Assembly: GCA_049999765.1 (NCBI GenBank)
Contig: JBNGIQ010009014.1
Coordinates: 1 to 64,000, forward strand
DNA length: 64,000 nucleotides
Source: Phaeoceros laevis
Taxonomy: Eukaryota; Anthocerotophyta; Anthocerotopsida; Notothyladales
Direction: 5' to 3'
Shown here: piece after piece, positions 46,318 to 56,100 of the stretch
How the letters are laid out: each line of letters begins with the position of its first letter
Position numbering within the stretch: the stretch's first letter is position 1
Program-made: the position numbers and the translations under genes
Notes under the pieces: model-generated
What the model saw: the letters and a program-made list of their open reading frames with translations, nothing else
Told to the model about the DNA's origin: nothing
Database searches by the model: none

Positions 46318-49300
46318 ATGGCGAGATTTCGATGCTCATCTGTGCTCCAAGCTGGAATTGCTGTTCCACATTCTTGCCATCTGCCACAAGAAGCGACGGT
46401 ATCAGATTTGCAGCTCTACTCCCTGGGAACCGTCAAAAGAGACAAAGGCAGCTATGGGACGGTGGAGGGTCCACATGCTGGGCAAGGCAGGATTTTCTCA
46501 TGTGCAACTCCCGGGCCTTTTGGATTCCTTGTTGGGGATGAGCTTATTGCTGGTCTCTTTCTCAATACCTTACCAAGGCAACATGCAGGGCGCCCTGGGA
46601 GAAGCCTCTGGCAGCGAGTCTCTCTCAAGAGAAGAACCATGGTCCTGCGGTTGGACAGTTCACAGCTGCCCAAGTGGGTGGATTCCCCTATAGCCAGCTT
46701 GGATCGGCTTGGGCATGAATTTTACAGTCTAACGGAGCAGGGCCATCTGGATAGAGCACTGAATGTTCTTCTTTTAATGGAGCAGCAAGGCAGTGCCCCC
46801 TCGGTTGAGATGTATACGTGTCTGCTGAAGGCTTGCGGTAAGAGGAAAGCTCTGGCTCATGCCAAATTAGTGCATGCTCATTTGGTTGGACATCGGTCAG
46901 AATCCAGTAGTTCCCTTGATGAATATGTCGTCAGTGTGCTGGTGAAGTGTGGGGGACTTGAGGATGCACTCAAGGTATTCAAAAAGTTGCCACACCGTAG
47001 TGTTTTCTCGTGGACAGCATTGATTTCAGGGTACACTGCGTGTGGAAAGGGTAAGGAGGCATTGAAAATGTACCAGGCGATGCAAGAAGATGGCTTGCAA
47101 CCGAACTCTTACACCTTTGTCAGCCTACTCAAAGCGTGTGGGACCATGGGTGACCTGGAGGAGGGCAGGCGCATTCACGCTGATATTTTGAGGCACAGGT
47201 GTGACTTGGACTTGTTCGTCTGCACCTCTTTAGTGGAAATGTATGGCAGGTGTGGCAGTATTGCGGATGCACAGAGTGTGTTTCACATGCTGACATATCG
47301 TGATGCAGTGGCATGGAACGCACTTCTGGTGGCACATATACTCCATGGCCAAACAACGGAGGCCTTGCATTTGTATGAACAGATGCAAGAGGAAGGAGTG
47401 GGTCTAGATGCTCGGACAGCTGTGAGCATTATTCAAGTGTGTGGCATGCTAGCTCAGCAGGCCGAAGAATGCATTGTGAATGGGACATGCATCAAAGTAC
47501 AGTCGTTGGAACAGGGCAAGGCTATACATGCTGAAGTTCGCTTGAAGGGCTATGAGTCAAATCCGGTTGTCGGTAGCACTTTGATTAGCATGTACGGTAA
47601 ATGTGGGAGCATTGCTGATGCAAAAAATGTGTTTGATGGACTGCCACTGCGTGATGTGGTGGCATGGAATGCAATGCTCTCTGCCTATGTTGTGCAGGGC
47701 CAAGCAGACTTTGCTCTCCAGCTGTATCAGAAGATGTGGGATGCAGGGGTGGGGTCAAGCAATCAAACTTTGGTTAGTGTGCTTCAAGCATGTGGAATGC
47801 TTGCGGAGAAGGAAGAAGCTATCTTACTGCACGGACAACCCATAAAAGCGAAGGCTTGGGTACAGGGTAAGGTAGTGCATGCACACGCCCATAGGAAAGG
47901 CTATGATTCAGATGCTTATGTTGGTAGCACCCTCTTAAGCATGTATCAGAAGTGTGGGGACATTGCAGGTGCACAGAATGTGTTTGATGGTCTAACTCAG
48001 CTGAATGTTGTGTCATGTAATTCTATGCTCACGTCTCTTGTGGAGCATGGCTGGGGGAAGGAGGCTTTGCAGCTGTATGAACAAATGTGTGAAGGGGGAG
48101 AGAAGCCTGACCATCGTACTTTTGTTAGCATTCTCAAAGCATGTGGCATGTTAGCAAAGAGGGAAGAAGATGTTTCAATGCATGGGCAATGCATCAAGGC
48201 AACTCTACTTTTCAGGGGGAAGGCCATACATGCTGATTTCCGGAGGAAGGACTATGACTCAGATGTGTTTGTTGGTAATGCACTAATCAGTATGTATGGC
48301 AGGTGTGGAAGCATTGTGGATGCACAGAATGTTTTTGACGGTTTGCCCCAACGTGATGTAGTGTCGTGCAATGGGCTGCTGGTAGCATACCTCCAACAGG
48401 CTCAGGGAGAGAAAGCCTTGCAGCTGTATGAACAAATGCAGGAGAAAGGTTTGAGTCCCAATGATCGTACCTTTGTCAGCGCTCTCCAAGCATGTGGCAT
48501 TCTAGCACTGAAGGAGGAAGCTATTATTCTGGATGGAAGATTTATTAAGGTACTAACTGTGGAGAAACTAAAACTGATACATGCTGGCGCACAGAGGAAG
48601 GGATATGATTCAGATGCTTTTGTTGCTAGTACCCTCGTAAGTATGTTTGGGAAGTGTGGGAGCTTGGAAAACGCCGAGAAGGTGTTTGATGAGCTGCCCC
48701 TGCGTGATGTAGTCACATGGAATGCAATGCTAGCTGTATATGTTGACCTGCACCAAGCAGAGGAGGCATTGCAGCTGCATGAACAAATGCTAGAGGAAGG
48801 CATAAGTTACGATGATCGTACTATTGTGAGCACAGTCCAAGCATGTGGCATGGTAGCAGAGAAGCAAACAGCTGTGTTGGTGGATGGGCAACGCATCAAG
48901 CCAAGTTCTTGGGATAAGGGGAAGGCAATACACTCTGAGCTGCAAAGGAAGGGATTAGGTTCAGATGTTTTTGTTGCTAGCGCCCTCATTAGCATGTACG
49001 GGAAGAGTGGAAGCATTCCAGATGCCGAGGGTGTGTTTGAGGGGTTGCATGAGCGCGATATGGTGTTGTGGAATGCAATGCTTTTCACCTATGTTGAGCA
49101 GGGACAATCTCAGAATGCTTTGCAGCTATACGAAGAAATGTGTGACACAGGGGTGAGTCCTGGCGCTCAGACCTTTCTGGGAATGCTCCAAGTAATATGC
49201 AGGCTGGCAGAGAAGGAAGAAGATGTTGTAGTGGATGGACATTCAACCAAATTGACGTGCGTACAAAGGGGCCAGGCTATACACGCTGACATTATTCGAA

Positions 49301-51009
49301 GAGGCCTCTGCTCCGATCTGTGTGTTAGCAGCGCCCTCATCAGTATGTACAGCAAGTGCGGAAGCATTTGTGATGCGCATAATGTGTTTGACCGATTGTC
49401 CCAGAGTGATGTGGTGGCACAGACAGCAATGCTTGCAGCTTACGTTGACAACAGGCAAGTAGCGAAAGCCTTGGAACAGTACGAACAAATGTGGGAGCAA
49501 GATTTCACCCCGAACAATCGTACATTTGTGAGCATGCTCACGGGATGCAGCATGCTAGCCAGGGAGGAAGAGAATGGAATGGTGGATGGACTATCTGTCA
49601 AACTGAAATCGCTACAAATAGGGAAATCAGTGCATGCTGCACTGCGCCAGAATGGCTACAACTCTGATGTCTTCATCATCAGCGCCCTTGTAAGCATGTA
49701 CGGAAAATGTGGGAGCATTATGGATGCGCAAAACGTGTTTGCTGAGTCACCTCAACGAGATGTTGTAGCCTGGACTGCGATGCTGGGAGCATATGTTGAC
49801 CATGGGGATGCAGAGAGTGCCCTGCAGTACTATGAGCTAATGCAGGGGGAATGCGTGAGTCCAAATGAACACACTGTTGCCAGTGCACTTCAAGCATGTG
49901 GGATGCTTGCGAACAAGGAAGAAGATACCATGGATGATGGGCAACTCACAAGAGTGATGGCTCTAGAAAAGGGAAGAGCCATCCATGCTATGGTTCGGAG
50001 CAAGGGTTTGAATGCAAATTCTGTTGTAGCTAGCATGCTTATTAGTATGTATGGGAAGTGCAGGACGATTGTGGATGCATGTGATGTGTTCCATGAATTT
50101 CCAGTGCCAGATGTGTGGTTGTGCAACGCGATGCTTGTAGCATATATCGAGCAGGGCATGGTGGAGAAGGCTTTGCAGCTGTACAGAAAAATGCAACAAG
50201 AAGGCCCACGTCCGAATGAAATTACTATTTTGTGGGTCTTGCAAGCAGTTGGAAAGACGGGGAACTTGAGTATGGTGAGACAGATTCAACACAACTATGT
50301 ATCTGGGGGCAATCGTTTGACTGCTTTGATAAATGGCTGTCTTATCAATGCATATGGAAGATGTGCGGGCATAGGGGATGCTGAGGCAGTGTTTGATGCG
50401 CTGCCCGAGCCTGATGTGAGGTCCTGGAACGCACTAATTTCTAGTTACGCCCATCATGGCGACAGTGCTGCAGCCCTGCAGTGCTATGAGAAAATGCAGA
50501 GCGCAGGGGTGAAACCAAATGGGGCCACATTTCTTTCTCTGCTCTCTGCCTGCAGTCATGCTGGCTCAGTGCATAAAGGCGTCGAGTACTTCGAATCTAT
50601 GAGCAGAGACCACAACATAAATCCAGTGATTGAACACTACGTGAGCATGGTAGATCTTTTTGGGCGAGCAGGTTGCTTCACACAGATAGGAGACCTACTG
50701 GCAAAAATCCCCATGCAGCCTGATCTGGCCATCTGGTTGTCTCTGCTGGGTGCATGTCGGAAGTATGGTGAAGTAGCGTTGGGAGAGCAGGCGTTCCATT
50801 CTGCTATCTGTCTAGAGCCGAAACATGCTGCTGCATATATGCTGATGGCAAACATCTACGGGGATGCCGGCCGTTCGGATGATGCAAACAGAATGATGAA
50901 GTTGAGAGAAGATCGAGGTGCATGGAAGGAACCTGGCCAGAGCTGGATGAATCACGAGCAGACTGTGCACAAATTTATGGTTCGAGCACAAATTTATGGC
51001 TTGAAATGA
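46318..51009 (+). CDS. PLS-class PPR protein, E/E+ type, about 11 PLS units (PPR-A)
   Basis: About 1563 aa with no intron in the body. PLS-class PPR proteins bind organelle RNA one base per repeat and usually specify C-to-U (in some lineages U-to-C) editing sites. The first ATG in frame is 46318; an upstream exon is possible because the frame is open before it. Eleven S-type motifs of the form ALISMYGKCGSI-DAQNVFDGL are visible, each followed by RDVV-WNAML-AYVE-G and an L motif. In the middle units the L motif carries an extra 17-18 residues between ACGMLAEKEE and GKAIHAE. The end has E/E+ sequence (SLLGACRKYGEVALGEQAF, PGQSWMNHEQTVHKFMV) and stops without a DYW deaminase domain. Editing activity would need a partner enzyme. 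N-terminal targeting is not clear. Confidence 0.9.
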   Translation: MARFRCSSVLQAGIAVPHSCHLPQEATVSDLQLYSLGTVKRDKGSYGTVEGPHAGQGRIFSCATPGPFGFLVGDELIAGLFLNTLPRQHAGRPGRSLWQRVSLKRRTMVLRLDSSQLPKWVDSPIASLDRLGHEFYSLTEQGHLDRALNVLLLMEQQGSAPSVEMYTCLLKACGKRKALAHAKLVHAHLVGHRSESSSSLDEYVVSVLVKCGGLEDALKVFKKLPHRSVFSWTALISGYTACGKGKEALKMYQAMQEDGLQPNSYTFVSLLKACGTMGDLEEGRRIHADILRHRCDLDLFVCTSLVEMYGRCGSIADAQSVFHMLTYRDAVAWNALLVAHILHGQTTEALHLYEQMQEEGVGLDARTAVSIIQVCGMLAQQAEECIVNGTCIKVQSLEQGKAIHAEVRLKGYESNPVVGSTLISMYGKCGSIADAKNVFDGLPLRDVVAWNAMLSAYVVQGQADFALQLYQKMWDAGVGSSNQTLVSVLQACGMLAEKEEAILLHGQPIKAKAWVQGKVVHAHAHRKGYDSDAYVGSTLLSMYQKCGDIAGAQNVFDGLTQLNVVSCNSMLTSLVEHGWGKEALQLYEQMCEGGEKPDHRTFVSILKACGMLAKREEDVSMHGQCIKATLLFRGKAIHADFRRKDYDSDVFVGNALISMYGRCGSIVDAQNVFDGLPQRDVVSCNGLLVAYLQQAQGEKALQLYEQMQEKGLSPNDRTFVSALQACGILALKEEAIILDGRFIKVLTVEKLKLIHAGAQRKGYDSDAFVASTLVSMFGKCGSLENAEKVFDELPLRDVVTWNAMLAVYVDLHQAEEALQLHEQMLEEGISYDDRTIVSTVQACGMVAEKQTAVLVDGQRIKPSSWDKGKAIHSELQRKGLGSDVFVASALISMYGKSGSIPDAEGVFEGLHERDMVLWNAMLFTYVEQGQSQNALQLYEEMCDTGVSPGAQTFLGMLQVICRLAEKEEDVVVDGHSTKLTCVQRGQAIHADIIRRGLCSDLCVSSALISMYSKCGSICDAHNVFDRLSQSDVVAQTAMLAAYVDNRQVAKALEQYEQMWEQDFTPNNRTFVSMLTGCSMLAREEENGMVDGLSVKLKSLQIGKSVHAALRQNGYNSDVFIISALVSMYGKCGSIMDAQNVFAESPQRDVVAWTAMLGAYVDHGDAESALQYYELMQGECVSPNEHTVASALQACGMLANKEEDTMDDGQLTRVMALEKGRAIHAMVRSKGLNANSVVASMLISMYGKCRTIVDACDVFHEFPVPDVWLCNAMLVAYIEQGMVEKALQLYRKMQQEGPRPNEITILWVLQAVGKTGNLSMVRQIQHNYVSGGNRLTALINGCLINAYGRCAGIGDAEAVFDALPEPDVRSWNALISSYAHHGDSAAALQCYEKMQSAGVKPNGATFLSLLSACSHAGSVHKGVEYFESMSRDHNINPVIEHYVSMVDLFGRAGCFTQIGDLLAKIPMQPDLAIWLSLLGACRKYGEVALGEQAFHSAICLEPKHAAAYMLMANIYGDAGRSDDANRMMKLREDRGAWKEPGQSWMNHEQTVHKFMVRAQIYGLK

Positions 51010-51280
51010 GTCCGTTGCAATTAGTGTCGACGATCCTAAGCTACAGCTCGCACAGGAAAGCAAAGCAAATGTTCAAAGTAAGCATGCAATGCATATGCCA
51101 TATCAAGCTAGCAAGCTAGGAATGTCCATAGATCTATGCGAGAAGCTGAAGAGCACACACGCACCAAGTGCTCCGCTCAAGTCACGGCTGTAAGCAGATT
51201 TGTGCAGTGATAGTGTGTTCAACTTGCTGTAGTGGACTTCCTGTAGGCAAGGCAGACCGCTGGCGTCTGTCCACGTTGGC

Positions 51281-51766
51281 GGCCCGGGCTAGTTTGTCGG
51301 GGTCCCCGGCAGGGCTCGGGATAGTTTTACGTGTACCGGCGAAAAGCTGGCATTTCGTGGACTTGACCGGCGCAAAGCTGGCAAAAACATTTGGACAAAT
51401 AAGTTGGCTGGCGTTTCATAATACTGACCGGCGGACCAAATAATCATTACAAACTATCATACATGGGATGTGTCATGTGATATGCAGCATGATGCTCCAC
51501 ACCACATGCACATGCCATAACATAACCATGCAGCGCGTGCCTCGCCTAATCCGCCTATGGCCTTGCTTGCTCATGCATGGGGGTTAGCACATAGTATCTA
51601 TACATTGTAATTGCCGGCATGTCCATAATGCAAACGGACAATTACCGGCAAACCCTTATATGGACCGGCTTTAAGCCGTTTTCCCAGCCGAAGGTTTTTG
51701 CCACAACCGGCGGAATGGGGTCAGGGTACGGGCGCACTTTACACTGTTTGCCGGCTACCCCGGGCC
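51281..51766. repeat. CCGGC-rich block flanked by a 12-bp imperfect inverted repeat
   Basis: The ends GGCCCGGGCTAG and CTACCCCGGGCC are reverse complements with one mismatch, about 485 bp apart. Between them ACCGGC/GCCGGC recurs at least eight times. It could be a small non-autonomous DNA element or a promoter made of repeated sites. No target-site duplication was established. Confidence 0.35.
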
Positions 51767-51882
51767 CAGGTCCCCGCCCGCGATTGGAACGATAATTCCG
51801 GACCGGGTGCAGAGAGGTTATCTCGGCAGAATAACTGATGTTTTGGAATTCTCGATACAAAGAGGTTTATGGTGTGAAAGCC

Positions 51883-51890
51883 TATATAAG
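51883..51890 (+). promoter_or_regulatory. Probable TATA box of the small secreted-protein gene
   Basis: TATATAAG followed by AGAGTGCAG, 170 bp before the ATG at 52060. A pyrimidine-rich leader follows. Confidence 0.5.
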
Positions 51891-52059
51891 AGAGTGCAGA
51901 GTTTCACCCTCAAAGCGTGTTTGTACCTACTAGCTCTCTTTAGCTACTTATGTTTGGCTCCTTCCGTCATTGCTCCCTCCACCAACACATAAGCTCCTTC
52001 CTCCTTCTTTCCTCCCTAATAGATTATTGCTTATTGTTTTGTATTGTTGTACTATTGAA

Positions 52060-52538
52060 ATGGAAAGGAGTGTCATACCAACGTTGCTTCATATTGTTAT
52101 GGTGTTTGGGGTTCTCCTATATGGCTCCATGGCTGATGGGGGCGATGCCACTAATGCACTTCCAATTAAGGAAGTCGCAGTTCATGGTACTCTGTCCATG
52201 TCTCCCACTTTCTTTTGAAGTAGTCCTTTCAATTTCAATAGGTTTGTGGTTTACAAGTTGCCTTCCAGAGAACTGAATTTTTTGCTAGTGACAATTTGAT
52301 TTTTTGCTAGTGACAATTTGCAATGTGTTGTTCTTGCTCCATTGTAGAACCACTATACCCTTCCTATGACGGACGAAACCTTACCCGGAGCGATAACGCA
52401 TGGGCGCTGGTGGACAGCTCTTTTTTGAGGAACGGAGTTGTGAAATGCGATGATTCGTACAGTGTTGGAAACATCGACCCTCATGATGGTGCGTGTTGGA
52501 TTGAAACAAGTCCTAGGAAGCATACCACCAAATTGTGA
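52060..52538 (+). CDS. Small secreted protein, 105 aa, family unknown
   Basis: Two exons in phase: 52060-52186 and 52348-52538. The N-terminus MERSVIPTLLHIVMVFGVLL then YGSMADG looks like a cleavable signal peptide. The mature part is about 75-80 residues, polar, with an N-glycosylation-type NLT, a KCDDSYSVGNIDPHD segment, a second cysteine (GACW) and a basic end. TATA box, pyrimidine leader, signal peptide and clean splice sites together argue for a real gene. I do not recognise the family; it could be an apoplastic peptide or the first exons of a longer protein, since GATG/GTGCGT inside exon 2 could also act as a donor. Confidence 0.5.
52277..52320. repeat. Perfect 22-bp tandem duplication in an intron
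   Basis: ATTTTTTGCTAGTGACAATT plus TG occurs twice back to back (52277-52298, 52299-52320) inside the intron of the small secreted-protein gene. A recent slippage or duplication event. Confidence 0.92.
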
Positions 52539-53169
52539 TTATAAGGGCATCGCAGTGCCATGTCCTGAGTTGATGATATCTCTAGATCAATGGGCATGGC
52601 TGTTTCCAGGCCCCCCGCTGATTATATCCGTGCTCAGGAGATTTGTATGTATTAAACATCAAGCAAGCTTCTAGATTTTAAACATCTTATGTGGAGGGTT
52701 GATTAGAGATTTTGTGTAGGGCAAAAGCCTTGAGGGGATGTGATATTAAACAAAGTCGGTTGGTGTGGTTCTTTCCGAAGTTACGGAACATGGCACTAGC
52801 CAATCTTTCCCTTAAGAGCATGATGAGTCTAAACAACTCGTTATTTACCAAAACGAGCTCCACCATGTTCAGCGACATCCTAACCAGGCACAGCATGCAG
52901 CGAGTGCAGAATTGTCAGCAGTAGTCAGAAACAAAAATCTTGTTTGATCAAGATTTGTTGAGGAAGAGGTCCCGAGACTGGAACTTGATCCGTCAACTCA
53001 AGATGGCATGGCAACATTGAAACGGCAATCATCCGGAGAGTAGGAAGTTACCAAGGTCGCCCTAGCTCATGAAAATTGGCAGCAATCATCCTAGCGCTTG
53101 GCAGGTCTGGTTTATTGTCTCGTGACAGAAAGATGTGGAATGAAATGATTTTCTGGCCAACCAGTTCAA
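52539..53169. other. Intergenic, no gene recognised
   Basis: 3' flanks of the small secreted-protein gene (+) and PPR-B (-). Short frames only. Confidence 0.5.
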
Positions 53170-56100
53170 TCACCTACTGCCATGTGAGAGCTGTAAGCCA
53201 CGATTTCTCAAAAGTTCGTACGAAGGTTGGTGCTGATGCTCGCCAACCAAGAAGGTCTCTACTCCATGCCTATGCTCAATCCAAGTCTGTCCAGGATGCT
53301 TCTTCCATGCTCCTCTCTTTCCTATCAAACTCTTCACCTCCTCTGCACGGTCCCAAAGGCCAGCTTCACAGTAGATGTTCGACAACAACGCATACGCTGC
53401 GGAATGCTTCGGCTGCAAACTTACTGCACACTCAAAGGCTTGTTCTCCCATCCCTACATTGCCATGCTTCTGACAGGCACCCAGCACACACAACCACATG
53501 GCCAGATTAGGCTGCATCGGCATTTTTGACAACAAGTCCTCTATCCTTGTGAAACATCCTGCCCGTCCGAACAGATCTGCCATGCTCACATAATGATCGA
53601 TATTCGGATTTATGCCGTGATCTCTGCTCATGGACTCAAAGTACTCAACACCTTTCTCAACTAATCCTGCATGACTGCAGGCACAGAACAGCGAAAGAAA
53701 GGTGACTCCATTTGGCTTCACCCCCGCCAGCCCCATTTTCTCATAACATTTCAGACTTGCCTCGACTCCTCCAACTCGTGCATACCCAGCAATTAATGCA
53801 TTCCACACCACTACATCAGCCTTCGTTTGGGCATCAAACACAGTTTGAGCATCCACAATGCTCGCACACCTTCCGTATGCACTGATGAGGCTGCTTGCTA
53901 TAAACGAATCTTGATCGTTTCCGGAAGAGACAACAGTATTGTGAATCTGCCTAACCGTTCCCAAGCTTCCAGCACTGCTGCATGCTTGCAAGACCCACAC
54001 AATTGTGCTCTCATCCACACTGGCACATTCATCACCCATTTGTCTGTACAGCTGCAGGGCCTCCTCCCCCTGACCTTGTTTTACGTATGCTGCTAGCATT
54101 GCATTCCATACTACTACATCTTTCGCGGGCAACCCATCCAACACATTACGTGCATCTACAATGCTTCCACACTGACCGTACAATCTGACGAGGGTACTAC
54201 AGACAAAGATATCGGCCTTCAATCCCTTTTTGCAGCTCTCAGCATGAAGCGCCTTTACCTTTCCTAGAGACTCTACTTTGGTGGGTTGTCCATAGACCAT
54301 CGCATCTGCTTCCTCCTCAGCAAGTAAGCCACATGCTTGAAGTGCGGTTACAATGGTGACATCATTCGGACTCACATCTTCCGCCCACATTCGTTCAAAC
54401 AATTCCAAAGCCTTCTCTACTTTGCCTTTCTGGACATATGTCGTCATAAGTGCTGTCCATGCCACCACATCCCACTGCATGCACCCATCAAACACGTTCT
54501 GTGTATCTGCAAGGCTCCTACACTTACCATACAAACTGACTAGGGTGCTACCAACAATAACGTTTGTACCATAGCCCTTCATGAAAGCAGCAGCATGCAG
54601 TGCCTTCGCTAGTTGTAGTGATCCGACATTGCTGAGCTGTCCATTTAACACTGGTTCATCATCCTTTTCAGCAGCCATGCCACACGCTTGAAATGCACTC
54701 ACAAATGTATGTTCATTAGGACTACCCCCCTCCTCTAGGAATCTTTCATACAGCTCCAAAGCTTTGAATGATTGCCTCTGCTCAACATGTGACGCCAGCA
54801 TCGAACTCCACGTCACCACATCACGCTGGTATAGCCCATCAAAAATGTTCTCTGCATCCACAATGCTCCTGCACTTGGCATACATAGTAATAAGGGCGTT
54901 ACAAACATAGAGCTGTGAATCATATCCTCTCCTTCGAGCCTCAGCATGCATTACCTTCCCCTTTTCTAATGCCTTGGGGCACCCAGCAACAAAAGTTTCG
55001 CATTCCCTGTCACCCAGCATGACACATGCTTGGAGCATGCTCACAAAGGTACGTTCATTCGGATTCACCCCTTCCTCTTGCATTTGTTCATACAGCTTGA
55101 AGGCCTGCTCTGCTTGGCATTGCTCAACATATATAGTTACCATCACTGTCCACGCTACCACATCACGCTGGGACAATCCATCAAACACATGCTGCGCATC
55201 AGCTAGGCACCCAAGCTTCCCATACATACTGATCAGGCTGCTACCAAGAAAGACATCTGAATCGTAGCCTTTCTTGCAGATGGCAGCATGTACGGCCTTA
55301 CCCTTTTGAAGAATCGCCTCTTTGCAGGATTTGATGTCCATGAATGTATTATCTTCCATCTCCGAAAGCATGCTACATGCTTGAATTCCATTAAGAAAGC
55401 TTCGGTTGTCTGGGCTGATGCCTTCTGCCCACATTGCTTCATAAAGCTGCAAAGCCTCCTCTGCGTGGCCCTGCTCAACATATGCAGCGAGCATCAAGTT
55501 CCAGACCAGAACATCATGCTGACACAGTCCATCAAACACTTTCCGTGCATCGCTAATATTCCCAAATCTTCCATACATACTGATGAGGGTGCTACCAATG
55601 AAGACATCTAGTTTTTGGCACTTTTTTTGGGCGTCTGCATGAATTTGCTTACCTTTTTCCAGAAACCTTCTCCCGCTGGATAGGACATCCCCTAGACGTC
55701 CTTCCTTCTCTTCAAGCCAGACACAGGCCTGAAGTGCGCTCACAAAGGTCCAAGGATCTGGACTTATACCTTCCTCCCTCATATAATCATACAGCTGTAC
55801 AGCCTTCTCTCCTTGACCCTGCCCAACATAGGCAGCCAGTAGAGCATTGCATGACACCACATTCGGCTGGGCCAACCCACAAAAAACAGCCTGGGCATCC
55901 TCAATGCTGCCACACTTGCCGTACATACTAACCAGGGTGTTGCCAACATAGACATCTGCACCATAGCCATTCTTTTCAACATCAACATGTATTGCCCTAC
56001 CCCTTTCGAGAGACTTCACCTTTGTAGGTCGTCCATCCTCGACAATACTTGCTTCCTTCTCTGCAATCATGCCACATGCTTGGAGTGCGCTCACATAGGT

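Larger units (their letters stand above)
51010..52059. other. Intergenic with CCGGC-rich block and TATA element
   Basis: The stretch 51280-51790 is GC-rich with many copies of (A)CCGGC/GCCGGC and AAGCTGGC, bounded by a short inverted repeat (GGCCCGGGCTAG at 51281-51292; CTACCCCGGGCC at 51755-51766). A TATATAAG follows at 51883. No ORF of note. Confidence 0.55.

Noticed and set aside
53076-53510. Plus-strand frame overlapping the end of PPR-B
   Set aside because: Antisense to E/E+ coding sequence; no independent support.
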